A stretch of DNA of 64,000 nt from Catellatospora coxensis (GTDB lineage Bacteria; Actinomycetota; Actinomycetes; Mycobacteriales; Micromonosporaceae), in the NCBI RefSeq assembly GCF_016862635.1, contig NZ_BONI01000016.1:1-64000 (forward strand), in the 5' to 3' direction. The translations under genes and the position numbers were made by a program. Below are positions 25,432 to 33,479 of the stretch, piece after piece. The notes below the pieces were generated by a model. The model was not told the origin of the DNA. It made no database searches and worked only from the letters and a program-made list of their open reading frames with translations. The stretch's first letter is position 1; each line of letters begins with the position of its first letter.

Positions 25432-26487
25432 TCAGGCCCGCAGTGGTGCGGTGGCGAACTCGGCTAGCCCGGTAGCCGGTGGCACGGTCGCGGTGAAGCC
25501 GAGTTCGTCGTGGGCGCGGCGTGGGGAGGCGACGATGTGGCGCACGTCGCCGGCCCGGAACGCCCCGGTGACGCGCGGTGCGGGTCCGGCCATCGCGCAG
25601 GCGAGGGTCGTGGCCATGTCCGCGACGGTCTGCGGCCGGCCGGAGGCGATGTTGTAGGCGCGGATGCCCGGCGTGTCGCGGTCGTCGAGGGCGTGCAGGG
25701 CGGCGAGGTTGGCGGCGGCGACGTCGTGGACGTGGACGAAGTCACGCCGCTGCCCGCCGTCCTCGTAGACCTGCGGGGCCGCGCCTCGCTCCAGAGCGGA
25801 CCGGAAGATCGCGGCGACGCCGGAGTAGGGGGTGTCGCGTGGCATGCCGGGACCGTAGACGTTGTGGTAGCGCAGCGCGGTGGCGTTCGCGCCTGACTCC
25901 CTGGCCCAGGCGTCGGCGAGGTGTTCCTGGGCGAGTTTGGTCGCGGCGTACACGCTGCGGGGTTCGAGGCGGTCGTCCTCGTCGACGACGCCGGGGCGCA
26001 GCGGTGAGTCGCAGCGCGGGCAGCGTGGTTCGAACCGTCCGGCGCTCAGGTCGTCGCGCCGCCGGGCTGTGGGCCGGACCGGACCGTGCTCGTCGCAGGC
26101 GTAGGCGCCTTCGCCGTAGACGACCATGGAGCTGGCCAGCACGAGACGGCGGATGCTGTGGCGGGCCATGCCGGCCAGCAGCACGGCGGTGCCCAGGTCG
26201 TTGCATCCTACGTATTCGGGCAGGTCGGCGAGGTCGACGCCCATGCCTACCATCGCGGCCTGGTGCACGACGGCGTCGACGCCGTCCAGCGCGGCGTCGA
26301 CGGTGTCGCGGTCGCGGACGTCGCCCAACCGGACGGTGACACCGTCGAGATCGGCGGCGGGCCGCTCGCCGCGGTGGGCGGCCGGGTGGAGGCTGTCCAG
26401 CACGGACACGTCATGTCCGGCGGCGGCCAGCGCGGCGACGACGTGGGACCCGATGAAGCCGGCTCCGCCGGTGACGAGTACTCGCAT
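25432..26487 (-). CDS. NAD-dependent sugar epimerase (GalE3-like) with a CxxC insert
   Basis: A 351-residue extended SDR. Rossmann motif TGGAGFIGSH lies at residue 7 and the catalytic pair Y-x3-K in SVYAATKLAQEH. The substrate domain has RYHNVYGPGMPRDTPYSGVAAIF. A short insert PRCPRCDSPLRP could bind zinc. The M. tuberculosis methylthio-xylose locus has a counterpart (Rv0536, galE3). It is divergent from the GT2 operon. It may act on a methylthio-sugar nucleotide, which is inference. Confidence 0.88.
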   Translation of the reverse strand: MRVLVTGGAGFIGSHVVAALAAAGHDVSVLDSLHPAAHRGERPAADLDGVTVRLGDVRDRDTVDAALDGVDAVVHQAAMVGMGVDLADLPEYVGCNDLGTAVLLAGMARHSIRRLVLASSMVVYGEGAYACDEHGPVRPTARRRDDLSAGRFEPRCPRCDSPLRPGVVDEDDRLEPRSVYAATKLAQEHLADAWARESGANATALRYHNVYGPGMPRDTPYSGVAAIFRSALERGAAPQVYEDGGQRRDFVHVHDVAAANLAALHALDDRDTPGIRAYNIASGRPQTVADMATTLACAMAGPAPRVTGAFRAGDVRHIVASPRRAHDELGFTATVPPATGLAEFATAPLRA

Positions 26488-26601
26488 GACCAGACAACCT
26501 AGGCGGGCATCGGGCCGTCACGGTGCGGCGTTCGTAATTCGTAAGGACTTGTCAGCGTTTGATAATAATTTGGACCCGCGCCCGGCCTTAGGGTCGAGAT
26601 C
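26488..26601. promoter_or_regulatory. Divergent promoter region of the methylthio-sugar cluster
   Basis: 114 bp between the epimerase and GT2 starts. It includes an unusually AT-rich block (about 26530-26572, around TTTGATAATAATTTGG) likely to hold both promoters. No clear operator palindrome was seen. Confidence 0.5.
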
Positions 26602-27255
26602 ATGATTGATGTGGTGTTGCCGTGCCTCAACGAGGCAGCGGCGCTGCCCGCGGTCCTGTCCGGGCTGCCGCCAGGCTACCGCGCCATCGTCGCCGACAAC
26701 GGCTCCACCGACGGCTCCGCGCAGGTCGCGCTCGGCTACGGCGCGCAGGTGGTGACCGTGCCGCAGCGCGGCTTCGGCGCCGCCGCGCACGCGGGACTGC
26801 TGGCCGCCACCGCCGATGTGGTCTGCTTCGCCGACGCTGACGGCTCCTTCGACCTGCGCCAGCTGCCGCTGGTCGCCGACCCGGTGGCCGCCGGCGAAGC
26901 CGACCTCGTGCTCGGACGGCGACGCCCGAGCAGTCCCGGCGCCTGGCCCGCTCACGCCCGGATGGCCAACGCGCTGCTGGCCTGGCGGCTGCGCACCAGC
27001 CTGCGGCTGCCCATCCACGACCTCGGCCCCATGCGTGCCGCCCGCAGGCAGGCGCTGCTGTCGCTCGGACTGCGCGACCGGCGCTTCGGATACCCGCTGG
27101 AGATGATCGTCAACGCGGCCCGTGCGGGCTGGCGGGTGACCGAGACCGACGTGCGCTACGCCCCCCGCGCGGCCGGAACCCGGTCCAAGGTGACCGGCAC
27201 CGTCGTCGGGACCGCCCGTGCCGTACGCGACATGTCCAAGGTGCTCGCCCGGTGA
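26602..27255 (+). CDS. Family 2 glycosyltransferase (polyprenyl-phosphate sugar synthase-like)
   Basis: A 217-residue GT2 with the nucleotide-sugar site VVLPCLNEAAALPAVL, ADNGSTDGSA and the metal motif FADADGSFD. There is no C-terminal membrane helix, so it is soluble or peripheral. By position it corresponds to Rv0539, a dolichol/polyprenol-phosphate sugar synthase-like enzyme of the methylthio-xylose locus. It would charge the lipid donor used by the membrane transferase at 24063-25430. The stop overlaps the next start (GTGA). Confidence 0.88.
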   Translation: MIDVVLPCLNEAAALPAVLSGLPPGYRAIVADNGSTDGSAQVALGYGAQVVTVPQRGFGAAAHAGLLAATADVVCFADADGSFDLRQLPLVADPVAAGEADLVLGRRRPSSPGAWPAHARMANALLAWRLRTSLRLPIHDLGPMRAARRQALLSLGLRDRRFGYPLEMIVNAARAGWRVTETDVRYAPRAAGTRSKVTGTVVGTARAVRDMSKVLAR

Positions 27256-27896
27256 GCGCCCAGCTGCTCGTCATCGCCAAAGCGCCGGTGCCCGGCCGGG
27301 TGAAGACCCGCCTGTGCCCGCCTTGTACCCCGCGGCAGGCCGCCGACCTGGCCGCAGCCGCCCTCGCCGACACCCTCGACGCCGTCACTGACGCCCCCGC
27401 CCGCAGGCGGGTCCTCGTCCTCGACGGCGACCATCCCGCCCCCGACGGGTGGACGACCCTGCCGCAGCGCGGCGTGGGGCTCGGGCAGCGCCTGACCAAC
27501 GCATTCGCCGACAGCGCCCTGCCAGGCGTCGGCTCGGTGCTGGTCGGGATGGACACCCCGCAGCTGACCCCGCCCCTGCTCGCCGCCGCGGCGCGAGCGC
27601 TCGACGCCGTTGACGCGACCATCGGGCCGGCCGACGACGGCGGCTGGTGGCTGCTGGCGCTGCGCGATCCCCGCCATGCCGCAATCCTGTCCGAGGTGCC
27701 CATGTCGACCCCCGACACGTGTGCCGCCACGCTCGATGCGCTGCACCGGCTCGGCCTGCGGGTGACCCGCCTGCAATCGCTGCGCGACGTCGACACGGCC
27801 ACCGACGCGCTGGCCGTTGCCGCGGCACACCCGCACGGCCGGTTCGCCGCCACCGTGCGGGCGCATCTGCCCGTCCTGACCGGAGCAACCCGTTGA
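27252..27896 (+). CDS. DUF2064 glycosyltransferase-like protein (TIGR04282 type)
   Basis: A 214-residue protein with a nucleotidyl/glycosyltransferase-A fold. It begins LLVIAKAPVPGRVKTRLCPP and has VGMDTPQLTPPLL and GPADDGGWWLLAL. The family resembles CofC/MobA-like nucleotidyltransferases, so sugar-1-phosphate nucleotide formation is plausible. It corresponds to Rv0540. It overlaps the next gene on TTGA. Confidence 0.85.
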   Translation: MSAQLLVIAKAPVPGRVKTRLCPPCTPRQAADLAAAALADTLDAVTDAPARRRVLVLDGDHPAPDGWTTLPQRGVGLGQRLTNAFADSALPGVGSVLVGMDTPQLTPPLLAAAARALDAVDATIGPADDGGWWLLALRDPRHAAILSEVPMSTPDTCAATLDALHRLGLRVTRLQSLRDVDTATDALAVAAAHPHGRFAATVRAHLPVLTGATR

Positions 27897-28537
27897 CCAG
27901 CGCGCTGGCCGTGTACGCCGGAGCGCTGCGGCGCGCCGAGCGCGGCGGTGACGGCGCGCTGCGGCTGGTCGACCCGTCCGGGCGCCTGCTACGCCGCCTC
28001 GACACCGCCGCCTGGCACGGCGACACCGTTCCCGGCGACCACGGCATGCTCGACCGCTGCACGGGGCCGACCCTCGACGTGGGCTGCGGTCCGGGACGGC
28101 TGGCCGCCGCACTCGCCCGCCGCGGCGTGCCCGCCCTCGGCATCGACGTCAGCGCCACTGCGGTGCGGCTGGCCCGCTCGCGTGGCGCCCGAGCCGTCGT
28201 CCACGATGTCTTCACACCGCTGTCCGCACCTGCCCGCTGGAGCGGCGCGCTGCTGGCCGACGGCAACATCGGCATCGGCGGCGACCCGGCCCGCCTGCTG
28301 CGCCGCTGCCGCGACCTGCTCGAACCCGGCGGCACCATCGTCGCCGAGGTCGAACCGCCCGGCGTACGCGGCTGGCGCGGCGCGGTGTCGCTCACCGACA
28401 CCCGCCACAGCAGCGACACGTTCCCCTGGGCGGTCGTCGGGGCTGACGAGCTCCCGCCGCTGGCGGAGCAGGCCGGGTTGCGGCCGGCCGAGACCTGGAG
28501 CGAGGAGGGCCGATGGTTCGCCTGCCTGAGCCGCTGA
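27893..28537 (+). CDS. Class I SAM-dependent methyltransferase
   Basis: A 214-residue protein with SAM motif I LDVGCGPGRLAAAL (about 62) and the acidic end of beta-2, GIDVS. It starts at TTG 27893, which overlaps the preceding stop, so it is translationally coupled. The last 25 nt overlap the oxidoreductase gene. The methyl acceptor is unknown. The methylthio group itself would come from methylthioadenosine, so this enzyme may methylate something else or act as a sugar-modifying step. Confidence 0.83.
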   Translation: MTSALAVYAGALRRAERGGDGALRLVDPSGRLLRRLDTAAWHGDTVPGDHGMLDRCTGPTLDVGCGPGRLAAALARRGVPALGIDVSATAVRLARSRGARAVVHDVFTPLSAPARWSGALLADGNIGIGGDPARLLRRCRDLLEPGGTIVAEVEPPGVRGWRGAVSLTDTRHSSDTFPWAVVGADELPPLAEQAGLRPAETWSEEGRWFACLSR

Positions 28538-29673
28538 CCCGCCTGCACCCGACCCGCCTGTCGCGGCTGTTCACGTCACGGCTGCGCTCTCCGCAGCTGA
28601 CCAGCCGGCTCGGCATGCTGCTGGGTGCGGCCGTCGCGGTATGCTTCGCGACCGGCTACCTCAGCCACGCCATCCAGCACCCGCCCGCCTGGTTCTACTG
28701 GCCGTCCAGGCCGGTGAACCTTTACCGGATCACCCAGGGCCTGCACGTGGCCACCGGCCTCGCGATCGTGCCGCTGCTGGCCGTCAAGCTGTGGTCGGTC
28801 TACCCCAAGCTGTTCCGCTGGCCGCCGTTTCGCGACGCCGCCCACGCCGTCGAGCGGCTCAGCCTGTTCCTGCTCGTCGCCGCGGCACTGTTCCAGGTCA
28901 CCACCGGCATCCTCAACATCGCCCTGTGGTACTCCCCGATGAGCTTCTTCTTCACCACCGCCCACTACTGGACCGCGTGGATCCTGGCCGGCGCATTGCT
29001 GATCCACATCGGCGTCAAGCTGCCGGTCGTGCGCCGCGCGCTCGCCGCCCCCAGCCGGCGCCCGACCGAAGCTGCCGGCTTGAGCAGGCGCGGGCTGCTG
29101 ACCGCGGTCGCCTCCGCCATCGGTGTGATCACCGTCGCCACCGTCGGGCAGACGCTGCGGCCACTGGCCGGGATCTCAGTGCTGGGCCCGCGCGATCCGC
29201 GGGTCGGGCCGCAGGGCCTGCCCGTCAACAAGACCGCGGCCGGCGCGGGTGTCACCACCGCGGCCGCCGGCCCCGGCTACCGGCTCGAGGTCGTCGGCCC
29301 CAGCGGCATCCTGCGTCTGAGCCTGGGCGACCTCGCCGCGCTCCCCCAGCACACGGCACAACTGCCCATCACCTGTGTGGAGGGCTGGAGCGCCACCGCG
29401 ACCTGGACCGGGGTGCGCATCCGGGACCTGGCCGCGGCCGTCGGCGGACAGCCCGGCGCGAGCGTACGCGTCGAATCGCTCGAACGGGGCAGCCCCTACA
29501 GCACGTCGACGCTGCCCCCACCGCACGCCGACGACCCCCTCACCCTGCTCGCCCTGACCGTAAACGGCGAACCGCTGGACCTCGACCACGGCCACCCGTG
29601 CCGTCTGATCGCCCCGAACCGGCCCGGCGTACTGCAGACCAAGTGGGTCTCCCGAGTGCAGGTGCTGACGTGA
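28513..29673 (+). CDS. Membrane cytochrome b561-like / molybdopterin oxidoreductase fusion
   Basis: A 386-residue protein. Residues about 30-175 contain four membrane helices with His residues suited to heme b (LGMLLGAAVAVCFATGYLSHAI, ITQGLHVATGLAIVPLLAVK, LLVAAALFQVTTGILNIAL, HYWTAWILAGALLIHIGV). A twin-Arg-like segment (LSRRGLLTAVASAIGV) leads to a sulfite-oxidase-type Moco domain (about 255-386) with the cofactor Cys in ITCVEGWS. It likely moves electrons between the membrane pool and an external substrate, perhaps a sulfoxide or thio-sugar (inference). Confidence 0.87.
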   Translation: MVRLPEPLTRLHPTRLSRLFTSRLRSPQLTSRLGMLLGAAVAVCFATGYLSHAIQHPPAWFYWPSRPVNLYRITQGLHVATGLAIVPLLAVKLWSVYPKLFRWPPFRDAAHAVERLSLFLLVAAALFQVTTGILNIALWYSPMSFFFTTAHYWTAWILAGALLIHIGVKLPVVRRALAAPSRRPTEAAGLSRRGLLTAVASAIGVITVATVGQTLRPLAGISVLGPRDPRVGPQGLPVNKTAAGAGVTTAAAGPGYRLEVVGPSGILRLSLGDLAALPQHTAQLPITCVEGWSATATWTGVRIRDLAAAVGGQPGASVRVESLERGSPYSTSTLPPPHADDPLTLLALTVNGEPLDLDHGHPCRLIAPNRPGVLQTKWVSRVQVLT

Positions 29674-30137
29674 CCGGCCACGGCACCACCTCTCGGACCA
29701 CGACCTGGCTGCAGCGCCTGCTCGTCGCCGGTGGCGTGCTGGCCGCCGGCTACGGCGTCGCCGGCCTGGTCACCGACCCCAGCGTCGCCAAACAGCCATA
29801 CCTGCGCTACACCCTGACCGTCCTGCTCGGGCACGACCTGCTCGTCATGCCGCTGGCAATCCTGATCGGCCTGCTCGCCACCCGGTGGCTGCCGCAGTGG
29901 GCGCGGCCCGCCGTGCAGGGCGCGCTGCTGGTCACCGCGACGCTCACCGCCGTCGCGCTGCCGCTCGTACTCGGGTACGGCCGCCGCCCCGACGACCCCT
30001 CGGCCCTGCCCCGCGACTACCACCGCGGCTACCTCATCGCCGTCGCCGCCATCTGGCTCACCACCGCCACGCTGCTCGCCCTGCGTGCCGCCCGCAGCCG
30101 CCGCACATCCGCAACCCAGCATCAGGAGGAGACATGA
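29670..30137 (+). CDS. Four-helix membrane protein of the methylthio-sugar operon
   Basis: A 155-residue protein with helices LLVAGGVLAAGYGVAGLV, LLVMPLAILIGLLATRWL, GALLVTATLTAVALPLVLGY and LIAVAAIWLTTATLLALRAA. GTG 29670 overlaps the stop of the oxidoreductase; its own stop overlaps the MTAP ATG. It may serve as a membrane partner of the oxidoreductase. Family not recognised. Confidence 0.75.
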   Translation: MTGHGTTSRTTTWLQRLLVAGGVLAAGYGVAGLVTDPSVAKQPYLRYTLTVLLGHDLLVMPLAILIGLLATRWLPQWARPAVQGALLVTATLTAVALPLVLGYGRRPDDPSALPRDYHRGYLIAVAAIWLTTATLLALRAARSRRTSATQHQEET

Positions 30138-30937
30138 ACAGCACCGCAGACGTCGCCGTCATCGGCGGCTCCGGCCTCTACAGCCTGCTCGACGACGCGC
30201 ACGAGGCACAGCTCGACACCCCCTACGGCCCGCCCTCCGACCCGATCACGGTCGGCGAGGTCGCCGGACGCCGAGTCGCGTTCCTGCCCCGCCACGGCCG
30301 CGACCACCGCCACCCACCCCACCTGATCCCCTACCGCGCCAACCTGTGGGCACTGCGGGCGCTCGGAGCCCGGCAGATCCTCGCACCCTGCGCCGTCGGC
30401 GGCCTGCGTCCCGACCTCGGCGCCGGCACTTTCGTCCTGCCCGACCAGCTCATCGACCGCACCAGCGGACGCGAGCGCACCTATGTCGACTCCGGCGCGG
30501 TGCACGTCAACTTCGCCGACCCCTACTGCCCCGCCGGACGCGACACCGTGCGCGCCACCGCCGGGGCTACCGGGCTGGCGCTCATCCCGACCGGGACCAT
30601 GGTCGTCGTCGACGGGCCCCGCTTCTCCACCCGCGCCGAGTCCCGCTGGTACGCCGCCGCCGGCGGCACCGTCATCAACATGACCGGCGCCCCCGAAGCA
30701 GCGCTGGCCCGCGAACTGGCGCTGTGCTACACCACCGTCGCCCTGGTCACCGACCTCGACGCCGGCGTCGAAGGCGAGCACGGCGTCACCCAGGAGGAGG
30801 TCTTCCGCGTCTTCAAGGACAACACCGAGCTAATGCGCACCCTGCTGCTCGCCGCGATCGCGAACCTACCCACAGAGCGCACCTGCCCGTGCCCGAACAC
30901 GCTGGACGGCTTGCACCCCGGGTACGCACTCCCCTGA
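30134..30937 (+). CDS. S-methyl-5'-thioadenosine phosphorylase family (MTAP)
   Basis: A 267-residue purine-nucleoside phosphorylase of the MTAP type. The phosphate loop is VIGGSGLYSL; RHGRDHRHPPHLIPYRANLWAL and NMTGAPEAALARELALCYTTVALVTDLDAG form the purine and ribose sites. It splits methylthioadenosine to adenine and methylthioribose-1-phosphate, the expected source of the methylthio-sugar. It corresponds to Rv0535. It is the last gene of the operon and converges on the antiporter gene. Confidence 0.93.
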   Translation: MNSTADVAVIGGSGLYSLLDDAHEAQLDTPYGPPSDPITVGEVAGRRVAFLPRHGRDHRHPPHLIPYRANLWALRALGARQILAPCAVGGLRPDLGAGTFVLPDQLIDRTSGRERTYVDSGAVHVNFADPYCPAGRDTVRATAGATGLALIPTGTMVVVDGPRFSTRAESRWYAAAGGTVINMTGAPEAALARELALCYTTVALVTDLDAGVEGEHGVTQEEVFRVFKDNTELMRTLLLAAIANLPTERTCPCPNTLDGLHPGYALP

Positions 30938-31010
30938 CCTACACGACCCGGCCGAGTCGGCGGCTCGTCGCATCGCCGAATCGTTCGGATACGCGGCCGA
31001 CGGTGGTGGC

Positions 31011-32201
31011 TCAACCACTCGCCCGCCCACCGGACTCGGCCCGGGTCGCCGCGGCCGGCCTCGGCGCCGGGACGCGGTCGGCCAGGCGCGTCGCCAGCGG
31101 TCCGACGACAGCCAGCACGATGACATAGGCCGCGGCGAAAGCGCTGAGCTGGCCCGGCTGCGCTGTGGCGAGGAGGCTGGCTATGACCAGTGAGAACTCC
31201 CCGCGGGCGATCAGCACGGTGCCGGCGCGAAGCCGTCCGCGGCGCGCGGCTCCGTCGCGGGCGGCGGCGTACCAACCTGTGACGACCTTCGTTGCGGCGG
31301 TCACGGCGGCCAGCGCGAGTACGGCGGGCAGGACCGGGACTATGTCACGTGGATTGATGGCCAGGCCGATGGCCAGGAAGAACACGGCGGCGAACAGGTC
31401 GCGCAGCGGTGCGACGACACGACGGGTGCGGTCGGCGACCTGGCCGGTGAGCGCCAGGCCAACCAGGAACGCACCCACCGCGGCGGAGGCCTGCATCAGT
31501 TCGGTGATCCCGGCGACGAGCAGGGTGAGGCTGAGCACCCGCAGCAGAAGAAGTTCGGGATCGTCGGTGTCGACGATCCTGGCCAGGGGCCCGCCGAGGC
31601 GGTGGGTGGCGGCGAAGGCGAGGCTGAGCGCGCCGACGGCCGCCGCGACGCTGAGTGCGGCCTGCCACCAGGCGCCACCGGCGGCCAGCACTGCCAGCAG
31701 CGGCAGGAAGGCCGCCATCGCGACGTCCTCGAGAACCAGCACCGACAACACCGCGGGTGTCTCCCTGTTGGCAAGCCGCCGCAGGTCCTCGAGCAGCCGT
31801 GCGACGATCCCCGACGAGGAGACCCAGGTGATGCCGCCCATGGCCAGGGCACCGATCCAGCCGAGCCCGAGCAGCCAACCGGCGACCGCACCCGGTGCGG
31901 CGTTGAGCGCGAAGTCGACGCAGGCCGACGGGACGTGGCGGCGGGCGCTGGCGGTGAACTCACCGACGGTGAACTCCAGGCCGAGGGTCAGCAGCAGCAG
32001 GATGACGCCGATGGACGCGCCTGTGGTCACGAACGCGCCCGCGGCAGGCACCGGGGCGATGCCGCCCGGGCCGAGCGCGAGTCCGGCGAGCAGGTACAGC
32101 GGGACCGGGGAGTAGCCGAAGCGGCGGGCCAGCGCGCCCAGTGTGGCGAGCGCTGCCAGGACGATGCCCAGTTCGATCAGCAGGGCCGAGGATCCGTGCA
32201 T
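31011..32201 (-). CDS. CPA2 K+(Na+)/H+ antiporter, KhtU-like
   Basis: A 396-residue membrane protein with about 12-13 helices and CPA2 signatures (LGLEFTVGEF, GGITWVSSSGIVARLLEDL, LVLEDVAMAAFLPLLAVLAAGG, RGEFSLVIASL). It lacks a cytoplasmic RCK domain. The small gene directly upstream supplies a separate TrkA-C-type subunit, as in B. subtilis KhtTU. It exports K+ in exchange for protons. ATG 32201 lies 3 bp after the KhtT stop. Confidence 0.9.
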   Translation of the reverse strand: MHGSSALLIELGIVLAALATLGALARRFGYSPVPLYLLAGLALGPGGIAPVPAAGAFVTTGASIGVILLLLTLGLEFTVGEFTASARRHVPSACVDFALNAAPGAVAGWLLGLGWIGALAMGGITWVSSSGIVARLLEDLRRLANRETPAVLSVLVLEDVAMAAFLPLLAVLAAGGAWWQAALSVAAAVGALSLAFAATHRLGGPLARIVDTDDPELLLLRVLSLTLLVAGITELMQASAAVGAFLVGLALTGQVADRTRRVVAPLRDLFAAVFFLAIGLAINPRDIVPVLPAVLALAAVTAATKVVTGWYAAARDGAARRGRLRAGTVLIARGEFSLVIASLLATAQPGQLSAFAAAYVIVLAVVGPLATRLADRVPAPRPAAATRAESGGRASG

Positions 32202-32204
32202 CGG

Positions 32205-32693
32205 TCAGCCGCTGATGATGGACTGGACCCCGGCGATGCCTTCGTGGGTGCCGATGACCACCAGGATGTCGCCGGGCTGCAGGACCTCGTCCGGGCGCGG
32301 CGAAGCCACGACGGTGTCGTCGCGGACGACGGCGACGATCGACGCGCCGGTCAGGGTGCGGGCACGGGTGTCGCCCAGGGCCCGTCCGGCGTACGGCGAG
32401 GCTGCGGTGACGGGCACCTGCCCTGCGCCGAGGCCGGGAATCTCCTTGGTCAGGTCGGCGAAGCGTTCGGCGATGCGTGGTGCGCCGAGCACCTCGGCGA
32501 CGACCTCGGCCTCCTCCGCGTCCAGGCGCCACAGCGGTCTCGGCGCGTCGGGGTCGTCGCCGTAGTCCATGAACTCGACGTCGCCGCTGCGGCGGGTGAC
32601 GACGGCGAACCGCTCGCCGCGGGCGGTGGTGAAGTCGTAACGCACCCCGACCCCGGGAAGAAGCACTTCGGTGACCTCCACCTGCGTCATCAT
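32205..32693 (-). CDS. Antiporter regulatory subunit, KhtT-like (RCK_C/TrkA-C domain)
   Basis: About 162 residues: an N-terminal domain (VEVTEVLLPGVGVRYDFTTARGERFAVV) and a C-terminal RCK_C domain (TGASIVAVVRDDTVVASPRPDEVLQPGDILVVIG). In Bacillus KhtT the RCK_C domain binds c-di-AMP and gates the antiporter. Tandem ATGs (32693, 32690) without a ribosome-binding site suggest a leaderless start. It is co-transcribed with the antiporter gene. Confidence 0.88.
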   Translation of the reverse strand: MMTQVEVTEVLLPGVGVRYDFTTARGERFAVVTRRSGDVEFMDYGDDPDAPRPLWRLDAEEAEVVAEVLGAPRIAERFADLTKEIPGLGAGQVPVTAASPYAGRALGDTRARTLTGASIVAVVRDDTVVASPRPDEVLQPGDILVVIGTHEGIAGVQSIISG

Positions 32694-32807
32694 CACCGAG
32701 CAGCGGGCTGGAGGTGGCCAGAACCGCAGTTGTTCGGCCATCGACCGACGCCGTGGGGCGGACCGGCACTTGGCCTTGGTGACGGTGTGGCGCGGCGGCA
32801 GGGCCTG

Positions 32808-32867
32808 TTGCCGTCGAGTTCACCTTGGTCTTATCGTGGCCTCGGCGTGCCGGGAAGTCTGGTCGGC
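32808..32867 (+). promoter_or_regulatory. Promoter plus shared 19-nt leader element, copy 1
   Basis: A -35 TTGCCG (32808-32813), 18-bp spacer and -10 TATCGT (32832-32837) are followed after 11 nt by the conserved element GCCGGGAAGTCTGGTCGGC (32849-32867). The element is 68 nt before the STAS gene at 32936. Three more copies (35197, 41572, 43930) sit the same way before ion-transport genes. Confidence 0.75.
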
Positions 32868-32935
32868 GGGATGGGAACTTGCGATCGTCAGGAGACGATG
32901 GTGCTTGTACGCCGCCGCTGGCTGAGAGTCGACAG

Positions 32936-33364
32936 ATGAGTGATGATCTTCATATCCGGCTGAGCGTTGACGGCGGGTCGTGGCGTTTGATCCTGCACGG
33001 CGATGTCGATCACCTTGCCGGTGACACGCTGCGGCGTGTCGCGCAGGCCGTCCTGCTGACGCGGCGCATTGCGCAACTGGTCGTCGATCTCAAAGGTGTG
33101 ACATCCGTCGATGACGAAGGTGTTGCGGCCATCGCGGATTGCGGACGCCGGGCCGGCGATCAGGGTATCGACTTCCAGCTGGTCAATCTATCCAGGGTGA
33201 TGCTTGCGGACCTGTTCGAGCGTGCTGGCACTTCGCCGGCTTCTCCGGGTTCACAGCGGCGAAGACGAGGTCCTCGCGCAAGGACGTCCTTCAGCTTCGG
33301 TGGCCTGCGGCCGCCAAGCCGCCCTCTTGCCAGACAACAGCGGGGGCAGCGAACGCGCCCTTGA
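32936..33364 (+). CDS. STAS-domain protein with basic tail
   Basis: A 142-residue protein whose first about 95 residues form a STAS domain. The usual phosphorylation loop D-S-S-G reads D-D-E-G (SVDDEGVAAI), so the acceptor Ser is an acidic residue. The last about 45 residues are Arg/Ser/Pro-rich (SQRRRRGPRARTSFSFGG) and unstructured. It lies between ion-transport genes and carries the shared leader element, so it may link cation stress to an anti-sigma or STAS-partner network. Confidence 0.75.
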   Translation: MSDDLHIRLSVDGGSWRLILHGDVDHLAGDTLRRVAQAVLLTRRIAQLVVDLKGVTSVDDEGVAAIADCGRRAGDQGIDFQLVNLSRVMLADLFERAGTSPASPGSQRRRRGPRARTSFSFGGLRPPSRPLARQQRGQRTRP

Positions 33365-33479
33365 CCGGCCGGCCTATCCGCCTCCGGATCGGCCACCACG
33401 GCAAATTACTCATCTCTGGACATGTTCTAACGCTGGTGGCCGATAATCGAGCTGATCTCGAACGGCCGGAGGCGGCGCC

